64,000 nt of DNA from Acetivibrio clariflavus DSM 19732 (GTDB taxonomy: Bacteria > Bacillota > Clostridia > Acetivibrionales > Acetivibrionaceae): NCBI RefSeq assembly GCF_000237085.1, contig NC_016627.1, positions 2,108,118-2,172,117 on the forward strand, written 5' to 3'. Shown in pieces: positions 46,903-56,414 of this stretch (positions are counted from its first letter, which is position 1; every line of letters starts with the position of its first letter). The notes below the pieces were generated by a model. The model worked only from the letters and a program-made list of their open reading frames with translations. It had not been told where the DNA came from and did no database searches. The position numbers and the translations under genes were made by a program.

Positions 46903-47133
46903 TTTCAGTAGAGTAAATTATATAACTCTATTGAATTTGCTTTTATAACTAAACCACAGGGTCCGGCCAATTTGGTACGGATATTTTTATGCAAAAAATA
47001 ATAGTAAAAGGAGATATGGAATTTGAACAGTAAAATAACAATAATATGATTTGATAAAATTTAGATGGAACATATTAGCTTAAACCAATTAAGCAAAATT
47101 GAAAAGTTTATGGAAATGCAAAAAATGATAGGA

Positions 47134-47163
47134 CAAGCCGCATTAAGCGGCTTGCATTTTTTT
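47134..47163 (+). terminator. Terminator between mnmD-like and GH43 genes
   Basis: CAAGCCGC-ATTAA-GCGGCTTG followed by CATTTTTTT on the plus strand. The 230 bases before it (46903-47133) hold only short frames without support. Confidence 0.75.
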
Positions 47164-47191
47164 CGAAATAAAGATTCAGTTACCGTTTATA

Positions 47192-48841
47192 TTAAAGACC
47201 GCTTCCCCATATAGCTGTATTTCCGCCTTTTTGCAATGCAGTAAAAGTCATTACAAATTTCTTCAAACCAGCATCATACTGCTTAAGTACTACACCATTA
47301 TACTCTACTCCACCAATGGTTAAAGTAATTTTATTATCTCCAATAAGATTCCATCTACCGCTTACACTTCCTGAAACAGTACCATCTTTATTAAGGAAAA
47401 TCTTTGAAGAACTTTTTACACTGGCCGATATATCCGTACCGTGATTTATGTAAGCATAAGTACCACTGACTTCATCTAAAGTGTATTTTCCAATAGTCTC
47501 CCCTGCATATTGGTGAGGTGCAATTACATGCCATCCGTCGGAATTTATAAACATTTGATGTACTCTAACCTGGTGTTCTTCTCCCCTTCCGGGAAAACGG
47601 GTATGAAATACTATAAAATACTTGTTTGTAACTTCATCATAATAGGTAGAGTTATGCCCCGGCGATACATAGCCTAATTTACTGTCTGCAAAGTAAAAAT
47701 TGCCCATCAATTTAGCACCATAAGGCTCAATTGATTTGTCATCAAACATGGTTCCGTTAGCACCATGACAGTTAATCATATTTTTACCTGAACTGTCTAC
47801 ATAGGGTCCATCGGGATTCTTTGAACGGCATACCCTGATGTTATAACCGCCACTGGCATCAAGTCCGCCAAAACTCAAAAACATATAGTAATAGTCGGTC
47901 TCAGGGCTATACTGAATAAATGCCCCCTCTATTCTGCTGTGATTTAATCCTAACAACCTCTTTCCATATCCCTGACCGAAAACAGGTTTACCGGTATTTT
48001 CATCCATTTTCAAAATGAAAATACCTCCCGAATAAGAACCGTATACCATCCAAAGTTTGCCATCCTTATCATAGAAGACATGAGGATCAACAACATTAGG
48101 ATGTTTTGTTGCGTCATAAACTGTACCATCCTCACTCTTCTGTCCCCACATACCTGATTTCAGTATAATTCCCAAATCTTCATAAGGTCCCTCAATATTA
48201 TCGGATACAGCTACACCCAGCGCAGACCTTGGTGAATCCCCTTTACACATGCAATAATACATATAGTATTTTCCATTCTTAAGCTGAATCCAATCTCCTG
48301 CCCACAATGTATCAGTTTCAGCCCACTCGAAGGCTGTTTTCAGTTTTATGTATACATTGGGCATTAATGGATTTGAATTGCTGACACCGTTAGAAATCTG
48401 TTCCCACCGGATTAAGTCTTTGCTCTTTGCTGCTGCAAGATGAGAGCCAATAATATAATACGTATCATTTGTTTTAATTATTGAAGGGTCATGTACTGTT
48501 ACATATTTAAACTCCGGAACCGGAGGAAGAGTAACCTGAGGTGTTGGAGTAACTTGCTCGGATGCAGGAAAAACTGAAATAATCCCTAACAAATACTGTT
48601 TCATTATTGCATAATCTATGGAATTAACCGAGCCGTCCCCATTTACATCTGCTGCCGTAAGGGCATCCCCCGTTAATGATCTCATCCCCAGCAAATAAGA
48701 TTTCATAATTGCATAATCTATCGAATCTACAGACTTGCTGTCATTTAAATCACCATACATTAACTCTGCTGCACGCATGCTACTACCGCATAAAGCAGAA
48801 ATCAAAAAGGCAGTAATAAGAGCAGCACAAACTTTTTTCAT
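47192..48841 (-). CDS. Cellulosomal GH43 arabinanase-type enzyme with N-terminal dockerin
   Basis: Probably endo-1,5-alpha-arabinanase attacking pectic arabinan. Signal peptide 1-about 25 (MKKVCAALITAFLI...), then dockerin (about 30-95: GDLNDSKSVDSIDYAIMKSY, DVNGDGSVNSIDYAIMKQY), a PTPQ linker, and a GH43 five-blade propeller (about 112-430) with the catalytic Asp in VHDPSIIK, the modulator Asp in VVDPHVFYD and the acid Glu in HSRIEGAFI. A C-terminal beta domain (about 440-549) is typical of large GH43_4/5 arabinanases. Start at 48841 has AAAGGGGAG upstream; a longer frame has none. The first dockerin loop is degenerate (NDSKS). Confidence 0.9.
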   Translation of the reverse strand: MKKVCAALITAFLISALCGSSMRAAELMYGDLNDSKSVDSIDYAIMKSYLLGMRSLTGDALTAADVNGDGSVNSIDYAIMKQYLLGIISVFPASEQVTPTPQVTLPPVPEFKYVTVHDPSIIKTNDTYYIIGSHLAAAKSKDLIRWEQISNGVSNSNPLMPNVYIKLKTAFEWAETDTLWAGDWIQLKNGKYYMYYCMCKGDSPRSALGVAVSDNIEGPYEDLGIILKSGMWGQKSEDGTVYDATKHPNVVDPHVFYDKDGKLWMVYGSYSGGIFILKMDENTGKPVFGQGYGKRLLGLNHSRIEGAFIQYSPETDYYYMFLSFGGLDASGGYNIRVCRSKNPDGPYVDSSGKNMINCHGANGTMFDDKSIEPYGAKLMGNFYFADSKLGYVSPGHNSTYYDEVTNKYFIVFHTRFPGRGEEHQVRVHQMFINSDGWHVIAPHQYAGETIGKYTLDEVSGTYAYINHGTDISASVKSSSKIFLNKDGTVSGSVSGRWNLIGDNKITLTIGGVEYNGVVLKQYDAGLKKFVMTFTALQKGGNTAIWGSGL

Positions 48842-48939
48842 ACAATTTCTCCCCTTTGTTAAACCTCTTGTATTTATAATAACATAGATTACCAATTTAT
48901 AAAATAAAACTTAAGAAAAATCTATGCGTATATCTTATA

Positions 48940-49632
48940 TCACATTAAATTGGCAAAAAAAGATGCACCTATAACAGTAACCAAACCGGTTACTGCAATG
49001 GCAAGACTGCTCATTGCTCCTTCCACTTCCCCCATTTCCATGGCCTTTACTGTTCCTATTGCATGGGACGATGTGCCTAAGGCAATTCCCTTTGCAACCG
49101 GCTCTTTTATACGGAATAACTTGCACACCAACTCAGCCATTATATTCCCCAAAACACCGGTTATAATAATTACAGAAACAGTTATTGTTACAATACCTCC
49201 AAGTTCCTGGGATACCCCCATGCCTATTGCTGTTGTAATTGACTTAGGCAGTAATGTAACATATTGCTGGTGAGTCAAATTAAATAACTTGGCTAAGGCA
49301 AAAACACTTAAAAAGCTGGCCAGTGCGCCCGATACAATTCCTCCTAAAATTGCTCTGTAATTGCCTTTTAAAAGCTCAAGCTGCTGGTATAACGGTATTG
49401 CCAGGCAAACCGTTGCCGGAGTCAAAAGATAACTTAAATACTTGGCACTATTATTGTAACTCTCATAATCAACACCTAAAACCAATAAAACAGCAATAAC
49501 AAAAACAATTGACACCAAAAGGGGATTAAATACTGCTTTTTTAAATTTTCTTTTTAGTATTACTCCAAGTCCGTATCCAATAAGACTTATCAACACACCA
49601 AAATATGTCGAATTGCATAATAGTTCTCTCAT
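48940..49632 (-). CDS. lrgB: LrgB-family antiholin-like membrane protein
   Basis: Polytopic membrane protein of the LrgB/CidB family, linked to murein-hydrolase control and, in some species, pyruvate or glycolate transport. Family landmarks: FNPLLVSIV, LTPATVCLAIPLYQQ, LLPKSITTAIGMGVSQELGG and ALGTSSHAIGTVKAMEMGE. 230 residues from ATG at 49632, which overlaps the lrgA stop (ATGA). GAGG lies 8 bases upstream within lrgA. Confidence 0.92.
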   Translation of the reverse strand: MRELLCNSTYFGVLISLIGYGLGVILKRKFKKAVFNPLLVSIVFVIAVLLVLGVDYESYNNSAKYLSYLLTPATVCLAIPLYQQLELLKGNYRAILGGIVSGALASFLSVFALAKLFNLTHQQYVTLLPKSITTAIGMGVSQELGGIVTITVSVIIITGVLGNIMAELVCKLFRIKEPVAKGIALGTSSHAIGTVKAMEMGEVEGAMSSLAIAVTGLVTVIGASFFANLM

Positions 49633-49988
49633 TCCTTTTGCCTCTTTTCCATACGTATAATAAATTGGGTCACTCTTCCCGCAGCAGCCATTACTATTAC
49701 TGTTGTTACAACAGTAATTACACAAAGGGGAAACCACAGAGATTTCAGTTCACTCCACATGGTAATAAGCCCTACTGCAGCAGGAATAAACATTACAGGC
49801 ATAATTTCTATCAAGTAGCTTCCTGTATCCTTGACCTGTTCTACTGAAACAATTTTAACACTTAGCAGCAACAGCATAATTACCAGTCCGTAGATACTTG
49901 CTGGTATAGGCAGAGGTATAAAATATTTCAGTACTTCTCCAATAAATGAGACCCCTAAAATAATTCCAAACTGTTTTAAGAATTTCAT
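49629..49988 (-). CDS. lrgA: LrgA/CidA-family membrane protein
   Basis: Partner of LrgB; four predicted membrane helices over about 119 residues. Features: FIPLPIPASIYGLVIMLLLL and the FIPAAVGLITMW block typical of LrgA. Start is uncertain: ATG at 49988 or an upstream GTG at 50006; neither has a strong ribosome site. No lytS/lytR sensor pair adjoins it. Confidence 0.9.
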   Translation of the reverse strand: MKFLKQFGIILGVSFIGEVLKYFIPLPIPASIYGLVIMLLLLSVKIVSVEQVKDTGSYLIEIMPVMFIPAAVGLITMWSELKSLWFPLCVITVVTTVIVMAAAGRVTQFIIRMEKRQKE

Positions 49989-50291
49989 TTGGTTTATTAA
50001 TCCCACTTTCTAATAAATATTTAAAAACCCATAAATACTATTATATTTATTAAATCTACATCAGGCAAACTTTTTCTATCCGAAATACCTTTTCAAAATC
50101 TCATATTTCGTCAGTTTCATATAATATCTAAAAACACAGAAAAAATCTGCATTTTAAAACAAAGTACATCATTTATAGGCATGAACCGTTATAATTATGC
50201 TATAATACTAAAAAATTTTCAAACTTTTTATAAAGTCAATTTATTCCGTAAACTTCAAACTGTATCTTATCATCAATAAAATTATTATACA
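49989..50291. other. Intergenic region upstream of lrgAB
   Basis: AT-rich, no supported gene. Presumably the lrgAB promoter; none could be assigned. Confidence 0.4.
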
Positions 50292-50320
50292 TTAAGAAAG
50301 CAGGCATATCTCAGCCTGCT
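50292..50320 (-). terminator. Terminator after second parvulin lipoprotein gene
   Basis: AGCAGGC and GCCTGCT form a 7-bp stem with an 8-base loop; TTTCTT follows on the minus strand. Confidence 0.55.
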
Positions 50321-50348
50321 CATTAATATATATTTAGCTTTTACGGTT

Positions 50349-51455
50349 TTAAAATAAATCCAGCGATTTCAAAACTTCTTCATTTTTCACCAACGGATTT
50401 TTTTCTTTCATTTTTTCTATCATTTCATTAAATTTTTCTTTTTGCAATTCCTTCTTAATATTGCTTTTTTCTTCCTCACCCAATGCAGCATCAATTTTCT
50501 TTATGACTTTTGCAACATGAATACCATAGGAAGTTTCTATCAGTCCAACGGCTCCTTCCTTTGCATTGAATACCCAATCTTCAAGTTCCGCAACGGCATC
50601 TCCCTTGCCTAAAGTCTCGTCACCACCGGTAATTTTCAATTGCGGATTCTCAGAATACTGCTTTGCCAATTCTTCAATCGATTCTCCATCTTTGACCCTT
50701 TTAAAAATATCCTCCGCAAGCTGCCTTTTTTGATCTATTACATCTTCTTCAAGAGGCTGCTGAGTGTCAACATCTATAGTGTACAAAAGGACATTCCTTA
50801 TATTTACCTTTTTATATTTATCCTTATCCCGTTCAAATCTTTCTTCTATTTCTTTATCACTAACCTCAATCTTTTCAGTTTCAAAATTGGCATATCTGTA
50901 ATATGCAGTATAATAATCTTCAAAAATCCACCTATATTCCTCAATAGAAACACCATACATCTCTTTCATAAGTTTTTCAGCTTCTTCCTGGTTTTCATTG
51001 GCTTTCTCTTTAATAAAGCTATAAATATTCCTTTCAATTTGCATTACATCATTTTCTAACAATTTTACATTTTCCTGTTTTGCAAGCCTTAATAAAACTT
51101 TGAGATTCGCCAGGTCATCAAAAGTTTTATCTATAAGCTTTTGCTTATTATCCTCATTCCCATCTTGAGATTCCCAAAACTTGCTCTTTTCTTCATCGCT
51201 TTTACCTTCTAAACCTGCATCCTTTTCCATCTGACTTTTGTTCATATTAAAATAAAACATAAACTCTGCATCATAAATTTTTTCATCACCGACTGTTCCG
51301 ACAACTTTCGCCGATTCCCACTTATTGGCAGTAGTTTCTTCATTTGTAATATCTATGTTATTTTTATCTGTAACATCTATGTTATTCTTACACCCACTAA
51401 TACCAAACATTAATGACAAAGCAAGGCCAAAGGATAAAACTTTATTAAATTTCAT
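50349..51455 (-). CDS. Diverged parvulin-like lipoprotein, one active-site His missing
   Basis: Paralogue of the 43043-44107 product with the same plan: lipobox GISGC (Cys about residue 22), helical SurA-N-like part, parvulin-like domain and a C-terminal LVKNEEVLKSLDLF that matches the other protein's ending. In the parvulin domain the first conserved His is lost: VQHILFKT in the paralogue is IRNVLLYT here. The second (YGIHVAKVIKK) remains. It may act as a chaperone without isomerase activity (inference). 368 residues, complete. Confidence 0.85.
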   Translation of the reverse strand: MKFNKVLSFGLALSLMFGISGCKNNIDVTDKNNIDITNEETTANKWESAKVVGTVGDEKIYDAEFMFYFNMNKSQMEKDAGLEGKSDEEKSKFWESQDGNEDNKQKLIDKTFDDLANLKVLLRLAKQENVKLLENDVMQIERNIYSFIKEKANENQEEAEKLMKEMYGVSIEEYRWIFEDYYTAYYRYANFETEKIEVSDKEIEERFERDKDKYKKVNIRNVLLYTIDVDTQQPLEEDVIDQKRQLAEDIFKRVKDGESIEELAKQYSENPQLKITGGDETLGKGDAVAELEDWVFNAKEGAVGLIETSYGIHVAKVIKKIDAALGEEEKSNIKKELQKEKFNEMIEKMKEKNPLVKNEEVLKSLDLF

Positions 51456-51707
51456 AACAAACCCCCCAGAATTATTTACACTAATACTGCGTTTTTATCA
51501 ATTAAACCACTTAATGAAGCCTTGTGTTTAACATGCTTATAAATTTAATTTTACTAGATAATTAACTATAATTCTACAAATAAATTTGTCATTTTTCTAC
51601 TTCTAAAAATTTTATTTCTTATTTTTATTGCTCAATTATATTGTTTTTAGAGTCTGAAACTATTAATTACCCATTGTAATTCTCTCTTTCAATCCCTTTT
51701 GCATACA

Positions 51708-51962
51708 TTACTTATTTACAATTTCAATAATTTCATCTCCGAAGGCTTTTAGTTTTCTCTTGCCTATACCTATTATTCTTCGCATCTTATCCAAATTAAA
51801 GGTAATTGCTCAACAATTTGGAGCAAACACTTTTGATGCAATACAAAAAAACCAGATGTTCAAATGAAAAAAGGAGTGAATAGTCACTCCACCGGCATTT
51901 ATAGCTGCAACTCCTGTAGGTACCACCACAATCATACGTTTCGAGGATACTTTTTTTATTAC
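51708..51962 (-). pseudogene. Remnant of a PIF1-like helicase with internal deletion
   Basis: Two minus-strand pieces lie head to tail. The first (about 51962-51860) reads SSKRMIVVVPTGVAAINAGG then VTIHSFFHL, the motif Ia region of PIF1-like helicases. The reading then drifts to TGA at 51812-51810. The second (51809-51708), in another frame, reads NLDKMRRIIGIGKRKLKAFG then DEIIEIVNK and TAA, an HRDC-domain end as found at the C-terminus of such helicases. Well over 1 kb of coding sequence between them is missing. Confidence 0.75.
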
Positions 51963-51973
51963 GTAAATATGAA

Positions 51974-53665
51974 CTAGTAAGACCAATGACCTAAAAGTAT
52001 ACCTCCATTCTCTAGATCAAAATAACAAACTGTATAATTACCAAAATCCTTTGTTTCAAATCCGAGTCGACTAAACATATCTGCTTCTCCCTTATTTACA
52101 ACATAGACGTAATTTGGATTAATTTCATATCCTTGATCGACAAAGTGATATTTACCATAGCCATAGATATCAAGATACATGCTTGGATAATTCTTATACT
52201 GTACTGTATCCCGGTACTCCTTAGAATCTACTGCAGTCAAAAACATTACTTTTGAATAATTAATGCTGCTGGTAACAAAAATCTCGGTATCAAGAGTATC
52301 TGCAAATTTAATGGCATCATCCACACCATAGCTGAAATAGTATCCTATTTCTCTAGCATAATCAGTAAAGTAGTAATCGGCAAAAGAACAAAAGAAACAG
52401 AGCATGATACCAAGACCTACAATTAGAAAATTATTCTTCACCACTTCCTTGCTAAATAGGGTTGAAATAGAATATATACCCAATCCCATACAGATAGTTA
52501 ACGGAATAAATAAATAATTGGCACGGTTGATATTGGTATAGGTCATACTGGCAATCAGGAAAGAAACGACGATTTGAATTAAAATAAACATTTCATAGGA
52601 AAGCTCTTTTTTTCGACATTTCTTTATAAATTCTTTGATAAGATATACTAATCCTAATGCTACAAAAGGTAGTCCAAATTTATAAAAAATCCCGTACTTT
52701 GGAATCACATTCCAAATCAACCCATCATTTTGAGAAATAATAATATCCATTATGTTTTTAAATTTATCTCCCATACCCTCGAAAGAGAACTCCGAACCTC
52801 TGAATTCGATAAGCTTTGGCGCAGTAAAAAAAGGTGTACTGACAGTCCCAATATAACCTTTATTGACCAGCAAAAACAGCATCAATGGCATTGCCATTAA
52901 AAACAGTATCACTCCGGAAATCAGATAGTATCTGTTAAACTTGAATTTCTTTATAATAACGAGATAAACCAACTGCAAGAAAATTGTTATTGCAGCAAAT
53001 GGCCAATACAGCGCATAGCAGTAAAGACTCAGTCCATAGCTAATAGCAGAAAGAATAAGAAATTTCGGTTTCTCCACACCTATGCAAAAAAATAAAGTAG
53101 CAAAAAGCATAAAGTGTGGAGCCATATTACTTTCCAATCCCCAACGGGACATCATAAAATGCCAGGGATTAATTGCAAGAACAAACATGGAAACCAATGC
53201 GGCTTTGTTATCGGAAGTTACTTTTTTCACCAGAAAAAAACATGCTGCAAGTGCAATAGAGCCAAGTATTGCCTGAGGTATTCTGACACACCAAATATTG
53301 TTACCGAATAAAGCTATCCATGGAATCATAAGATATGATGCCAAAGCATTCATACCGCTACCCCACGTGGTCAGATATACAGGCAAATGATAACCGAAGG
53401 AATCTGCCCCTGTTCTCATCAGACATATCGCCTCATACCCGGCAAAAGCCTCGTCCTGATTTATTCCCGACGGAAATCTGTCAAGAAAAAGAATCCGAAG
53501 AAGACACCCTGCAAATAAAATCACTGAAAACAGTGCAATTTGAAACTTAGTCATATCTGAAAAACACGAAAAAATGGCTTCTTTAATATTTATTGCTTTT
53601 TTCTTTTTTATTTTCTCTTTATTTATGGTTTCTTTTTCTTTTTTATGAGTTTTTGCTTTAGTCAT
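51974..53665 (-). CDS. Membrane glycosyltransferase, ArnT/PMT (GT39-like) family
   Basis: Polytopic (about ten or more helices) GT-C type enzyme using a polyprenyl-phosphate sugar donor. The catalytic acidic loop after helix 1 is FPSGINQDEAF (about residue 76). LAINPWHFMMSRWGLESN is a family-typical loop. The first ~35 residues are strongly basic (many Lys), cytoplasmic. A C-terminal ~120-residue soluble part follows. GGAGG precedes the ATG at 53665. Acceptor unknown; it could glycosylate surface or cellulosomal proteins (inference). Confidence 0.82.
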   Translation of the reverse strand: MTKAKTHKKEKETINKEKIKKKKAINIKEAIFSCFSDMTKFQIALFSVILFAGCLLRILFLDRFPSGINQDEAFAGYEAICLMRTGADSFGYHLPVYLTTWGSGMNALASYLMIPWIALFGNNIWCVRIPQAILGSIALAACFFLVKKVTSDNKAALVSMFVLAINPWHFMMSRWGLESNMAPHFMLFATLFFCIGVEKPKFLILSAISYGLSLYCYALYWPFAAITIFLQLVYLVIIKKFKFNRYYLISGVILFLMAMPLMLFLLVNKGYIGTVSTPFFTAPKLIEFRGSEFSFEGMGDKFKNIMDIIISQNDGLIWNVIPKYGIFYKFGLPFVALGLVYLIKEFIKKCRKKELSYEMFILIQIVVSFLIASMTYTNINRANYLFIPLTICMGLGIYSISTLFSKEVVKNNFLIVGLGIMLCFFCSFADYYFTDYAREIGYYFSYGVDDAIKFADTLDTEIFVTSSINYSKVMFLTAVDSKEYRDTVQYKNYPSMYLDIYGYGKYHFVDQGYEINPNYVYVVNKGEADMFSRLGFETKDFGNYTVCYFDLENGGILLGHWSY

Positions 53666-53795
53666 TATTAGCCTCCTAATTTCATTCTTGCCATCCCTAA
53701 GAATTATAGGATTATAATAGTATCAAAAATATATAGTCTTAGAGCACAAAACACAAGCCCTATACAGTATTGAATATACATAAGTACAACAACTA

Positions 53796-54717
53796 TTATA
53801 TAGCAAATTCTGAAATTATTCCAAGTAAATATTTTTTGTACAGCGCTAAATCTATAGAGTTTATCTCCCCATCTCTATTGACATCAGCTGCTTCTAAACC
53901 GTACTCATAATCGAAACTGTCAATTAATCCAAGCAGATATTTTTTCAACAATCCATAATCAATTGAGTTTATTTCTCCATTACCGTCTATGTCCCCTACT
54001 ATGAAACTTTCATCGGGAGTCTTGGCATAATCGATAGAAAACGATATATTGTTCACTTTAGCTCTTCCATTACTTCTAAACCCCTCAACCATAAATGAAA
54101 CGTCATTCATATCCCACATTCCCATACCCAAACTCTCCCAAGCTTTAAAGTGTTCAAGAACGGATATTGTCCCACTTGTTCTTTTCGAGGTCCGGATACT
54201 ATAATACAAATAATGAGTAATTGTTCCGACTTGAATATTAGGTAGCTCATTATATTGATACCTGTAAATTTCATAGGTCAAACCATCAACATTTATCGTT
54301 CCCATAAACTCACTTCCTGATATTACCCAATTCACCGAATTTTCAATTATGTAGTATTCCAATATTTTATTCCGTGTAACATATTTCATTCCACATACAC
54401 CTATGTATGCATGGTCATCTGCCTAAAAATCGCAATCATATTCAACTGTAATACTTTTAATTTCTTTGTAGCTTTTCTCTATATCAAGTTGCATACCTTT
54501 TCTAAAAAATGCATTATTTAAATCTCTCCACTCACAACTGAATCCACCTTCATCATCGATAGTCATAGTTGTATTTCCACGGTCTTTCCAGAGTTGATAG
54601 TAGCAGTCATCACTATATATGATTTGCGTTGACGTAATGACTTCTGAAGCTTGTACATTTACAGAACAAATAAAAATATTAATCAGAATAAAAAATAACC
54701 GCCTTTACCTTTTTCAT
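53796..54717 (-). pseudogene. Disrupted GH11 xylanase-dockerin gene
   Basis: A complete GH11-dockerin gene with two lesions. AGGAGG and ATG (54717) start a signal peptide that goes out of frame at a six-A run (54690-54695); dropping one base gives MKKVKAVIFILINIFICSVN then VQASE. GH11 follows: YYQLWKDRGNTTMTIDDEGG, FSCEWRDLNNAFFRKG, then an in-frame TAG (54425-54423) just before ADDHAYIGVCG. The rest is open: ILEYYIIE (nucleophile Glu), SIRTSKRTSGTISVLEHF, MVEGFRSNG (acid/base Glu), and a dockerin (GDIDGNGEINSIDYG, DVNRDGEINSIDLA). A Met after the TAG gives a 197-codon frame, but that lacks half the fold. Sequencing error could explain one lesion, less easily both. Confidence 0.85.
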
Positions 54718-55087
54718 GTCTATTAACTCCTCCTAATATAACTTGTCAAATATGTGCATTTCAAAAAATAGAGATGGGTGTTTTATTTAAGCAATAAAGT
54801 GACTTTAATAGTATTTGATAACTTGAAAGCGTTCAATCCCAAGAACTTTGTGATATAATAGTCGTATAGTTAACTCCAAAAAAAATGCCTTTTGTCGATA
54901 TTATATCATAATTTTCTCCTATTTTTATTTATATTTATATAATTTTCATCGAAAAAAATAATTTCAAACTGAAAACAAAGCATTACAATTTGCTTATTTA
55001 ATAAATATCCTCTCCAGCTATTTATGATTCAACCTCATCAAAAACAATACAAATAGTTATTTAATGTTTTTGGCTTTACATACAGAG
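54718..55087. other. Intergenic region between xylanase remnant and sigY-like operon
   Basis: No gene or clear hairpin seen; AT-rich. It holds the xylanase gene's upstream region. Confidence 0.4.
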
Positions 55088-55369
55088 TTATACTTCAACG
55101 TTTTGCTTCTCACCGCAAAAGGGACAATAATTATAGTTCTTTCTGACCTTTTTGCCACAAACATTGCACAAAGTAGACTTTGAAACAAATCTAGTTACAA
55201 TAAGGTAAGCAATAAGACTTGACGGTACATTCAATAATCCGAAAAAGCCCCAAAGCCACTTGTTTTCTCCTCTTTTAGAAGCATCCCAGAATATCCAGCA
55301 GCCTTGTGCCAATAATATAATTATTAAAACAACCCATAAATATAGAGGTACATCCTTTATATCGTTCAT
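55088..55369 (-). CDS. Small membrane protein with C-terminal zinc ribbon
   Basis: 93 residues: two hydrophobic helices (PLYLWVVLIIILLAQGCWIF and WGFFGLLNVPSSLIAYLIV) then a zinc ribbon CNVCGKKVRKNYNYCPFCG. Its ATG overlaps the stop of the anti-sigma gene (TAATG), so it is translationally coupled. It is the last gene of the sigma operon and may be an accessory to anti-sigma function, comparable in position to small YxlD-type proteins (inference). Confidence 0.8.
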   Translation of the reverse strand: MNDIKDVPLYLWVVLIIILLAQGCWIFWDASKRGENKWLWGFFGLLNVPSSLIAYLIVTRFVSKSTLCNVCGKKVRKNYNYCPFCGEKQNVEV

Positions 55370-55785
55370 TATTGCTCCTCCTCCATAAGTCTTTGTCTTA
55401 TCATAAACGGAACCAATAAAGGCACACAAACCATAATAATAATCTGAGCCATTATGATTCTCTTACCGTACCCCATATATATAATTAAACCCAATACACT
55501 CAAAATCAGGCTCGATATGACAGCAAAGACTAACAAATCCTTAATGTTTTTTCTTCTTTCCATTATAATGCTTGATTTTCTAAAAGCTCTGCCAATTATT
55601 CTTTCATCAATTTCTATGTCGGTATCAAATAAAGTCATATTCTTTTTTATCAGTTCAAGTTCATTCCAATATTCTGTGCATTCACTGCAAGTATTAAGAT
55701 GCCTCCGAATTTCCTCTGTCATTGACTTTTCTCCATAATATACATCCAAAAGGTCCTTTTGAATTTTTTTGTGCTCTAAAGACAT
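55369..55785 (-). CDS. Zinc-finger anti-sigma factor (ZAS type)
   Basis: 138-residue membrane protein. The N-terminal ZAS motif HLNTCSECTEYW (HxxxCxxC, about residues 28-39) binds the ECF sigma factor; two transmembrane helices follow (about 80-125: LLVFAVISSLILSVLGLIIY and IIMAQIIIMVCVPLLVPFMI). It starts 13 bases after the sigma gene, the usual sigma/anti-sigma order. Confidence 0.85.
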   Translation of the reverse strand: MSLEHKKIQKDLLDVYYGEKSMTEEIRRHLNTCSECTEYWNELELIKKNMTLFDTDIEIDERIIGRAFRKSSIIMERRKNIKDLLVFAVISSLILSVLGLIIYMGYGKRIIMAQIIIMVCVPLLVPFMIRQRLMEEEQ

Positions 55786-55798
55786 ATAAAAACTCCCT

Positions 55799-56317
55799 TC
55801 AGATTAAGTTTCTCAGCTTCTCTATACAATAGTGAAGTCTAGACCTTACCGTCCCAATGGGACACTTTAGTATTTTACTAATTTCTTCATAGGAATAGTC
55901 GTAATAATTTTTCAATATAAAAACCATTCTTTTTTCATAGGGAAAATCCATTAACAGCTTCCCTATCCTCTTTACAGTATCTTTGTTTATAACGGCATGC
56001 TCAATGTCTTGAGAATCCTTTAACGATAAATCTTCAATGGTCTTGTTGCTTATTTTCTTGTTCTTTCTAATATAATTTTTATACAAATTGGACGCAATAG
56101 AAATTAGCCAGGTTGAAAACTTGGACTCTCCCTTAAACTTTTTTATATTCAATATAGCCTTCATCATTACGTCTTGTGTTAAGTCCTTTGTAACTTCTTC
56201 ATTCATAGTAAGTTTCAGAAGGTATCCGTATACAATTTTGTAGTTGTCATAAAGCAACAGTTCCAGTGACTTTCTGTCTCCCGATCTTGCTTTTTCAAGC
56301 AGAGTTTTTTCATCCAA
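55799..56317 (-). CDS. ECF sigma factor, SigY-like
   Basis: 172 residues with sigma region 2 (VTKDLTQDVMMKAILNIKKF, FSTWLISIASNLYKNYIRK) and region 4 (VFILKNYYDYSYEEISKILKCPIGTVRSRLHYCIEKL). The start codon is TTG at 56317, with GAAGGGG upstream. With the anti-sigma, ABC transporter and PLDc_N-type small protein nearby, the gene set resembles the Bacillus sigY-yxlCDEFG operon, though rearranged. Confidence 0.9.
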   Translation of the reverse strand: MDEKTLLEKARSGDRKSLELLLYDNYKIVYGYLLKLTMNEEVTKDLTQDVMMKAILNIKKFKGESKFSTWLISIASNLYKNYIRKNKKISNKTIEDLSLKDSQDIEHAVINKDTVKRIGKLLMDFPYEKRMVFILKNYYDYSYEEISKILKCPIGTVRSRLHYCIEKLRNLI

Positions 56318-56414
56318 TAATATACCCCTTCCCTATTAGTCCATCCTTTGGAAAGTTGCAACAAACAATCTATTCCTTTCTCTTAGTGTTATCAATTTTA
56401 AACGGTTTATTTTT

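Noticed and set aside
46903-47191. Short plus-strand frames (about 47064-47209) as a small gene after mnmD
   Set aside because: No ribosome site, and the frame reads through a strong terminator hairpin into the GH43 gene on the other strand.
53796-54389. 197-codon frame as an intact stand-alone dockerin protein
   Set aside because: The sequence upstream of its Met continues the GH11 fold through a TAG, so this is the 3' part of a broken xylanase gene.
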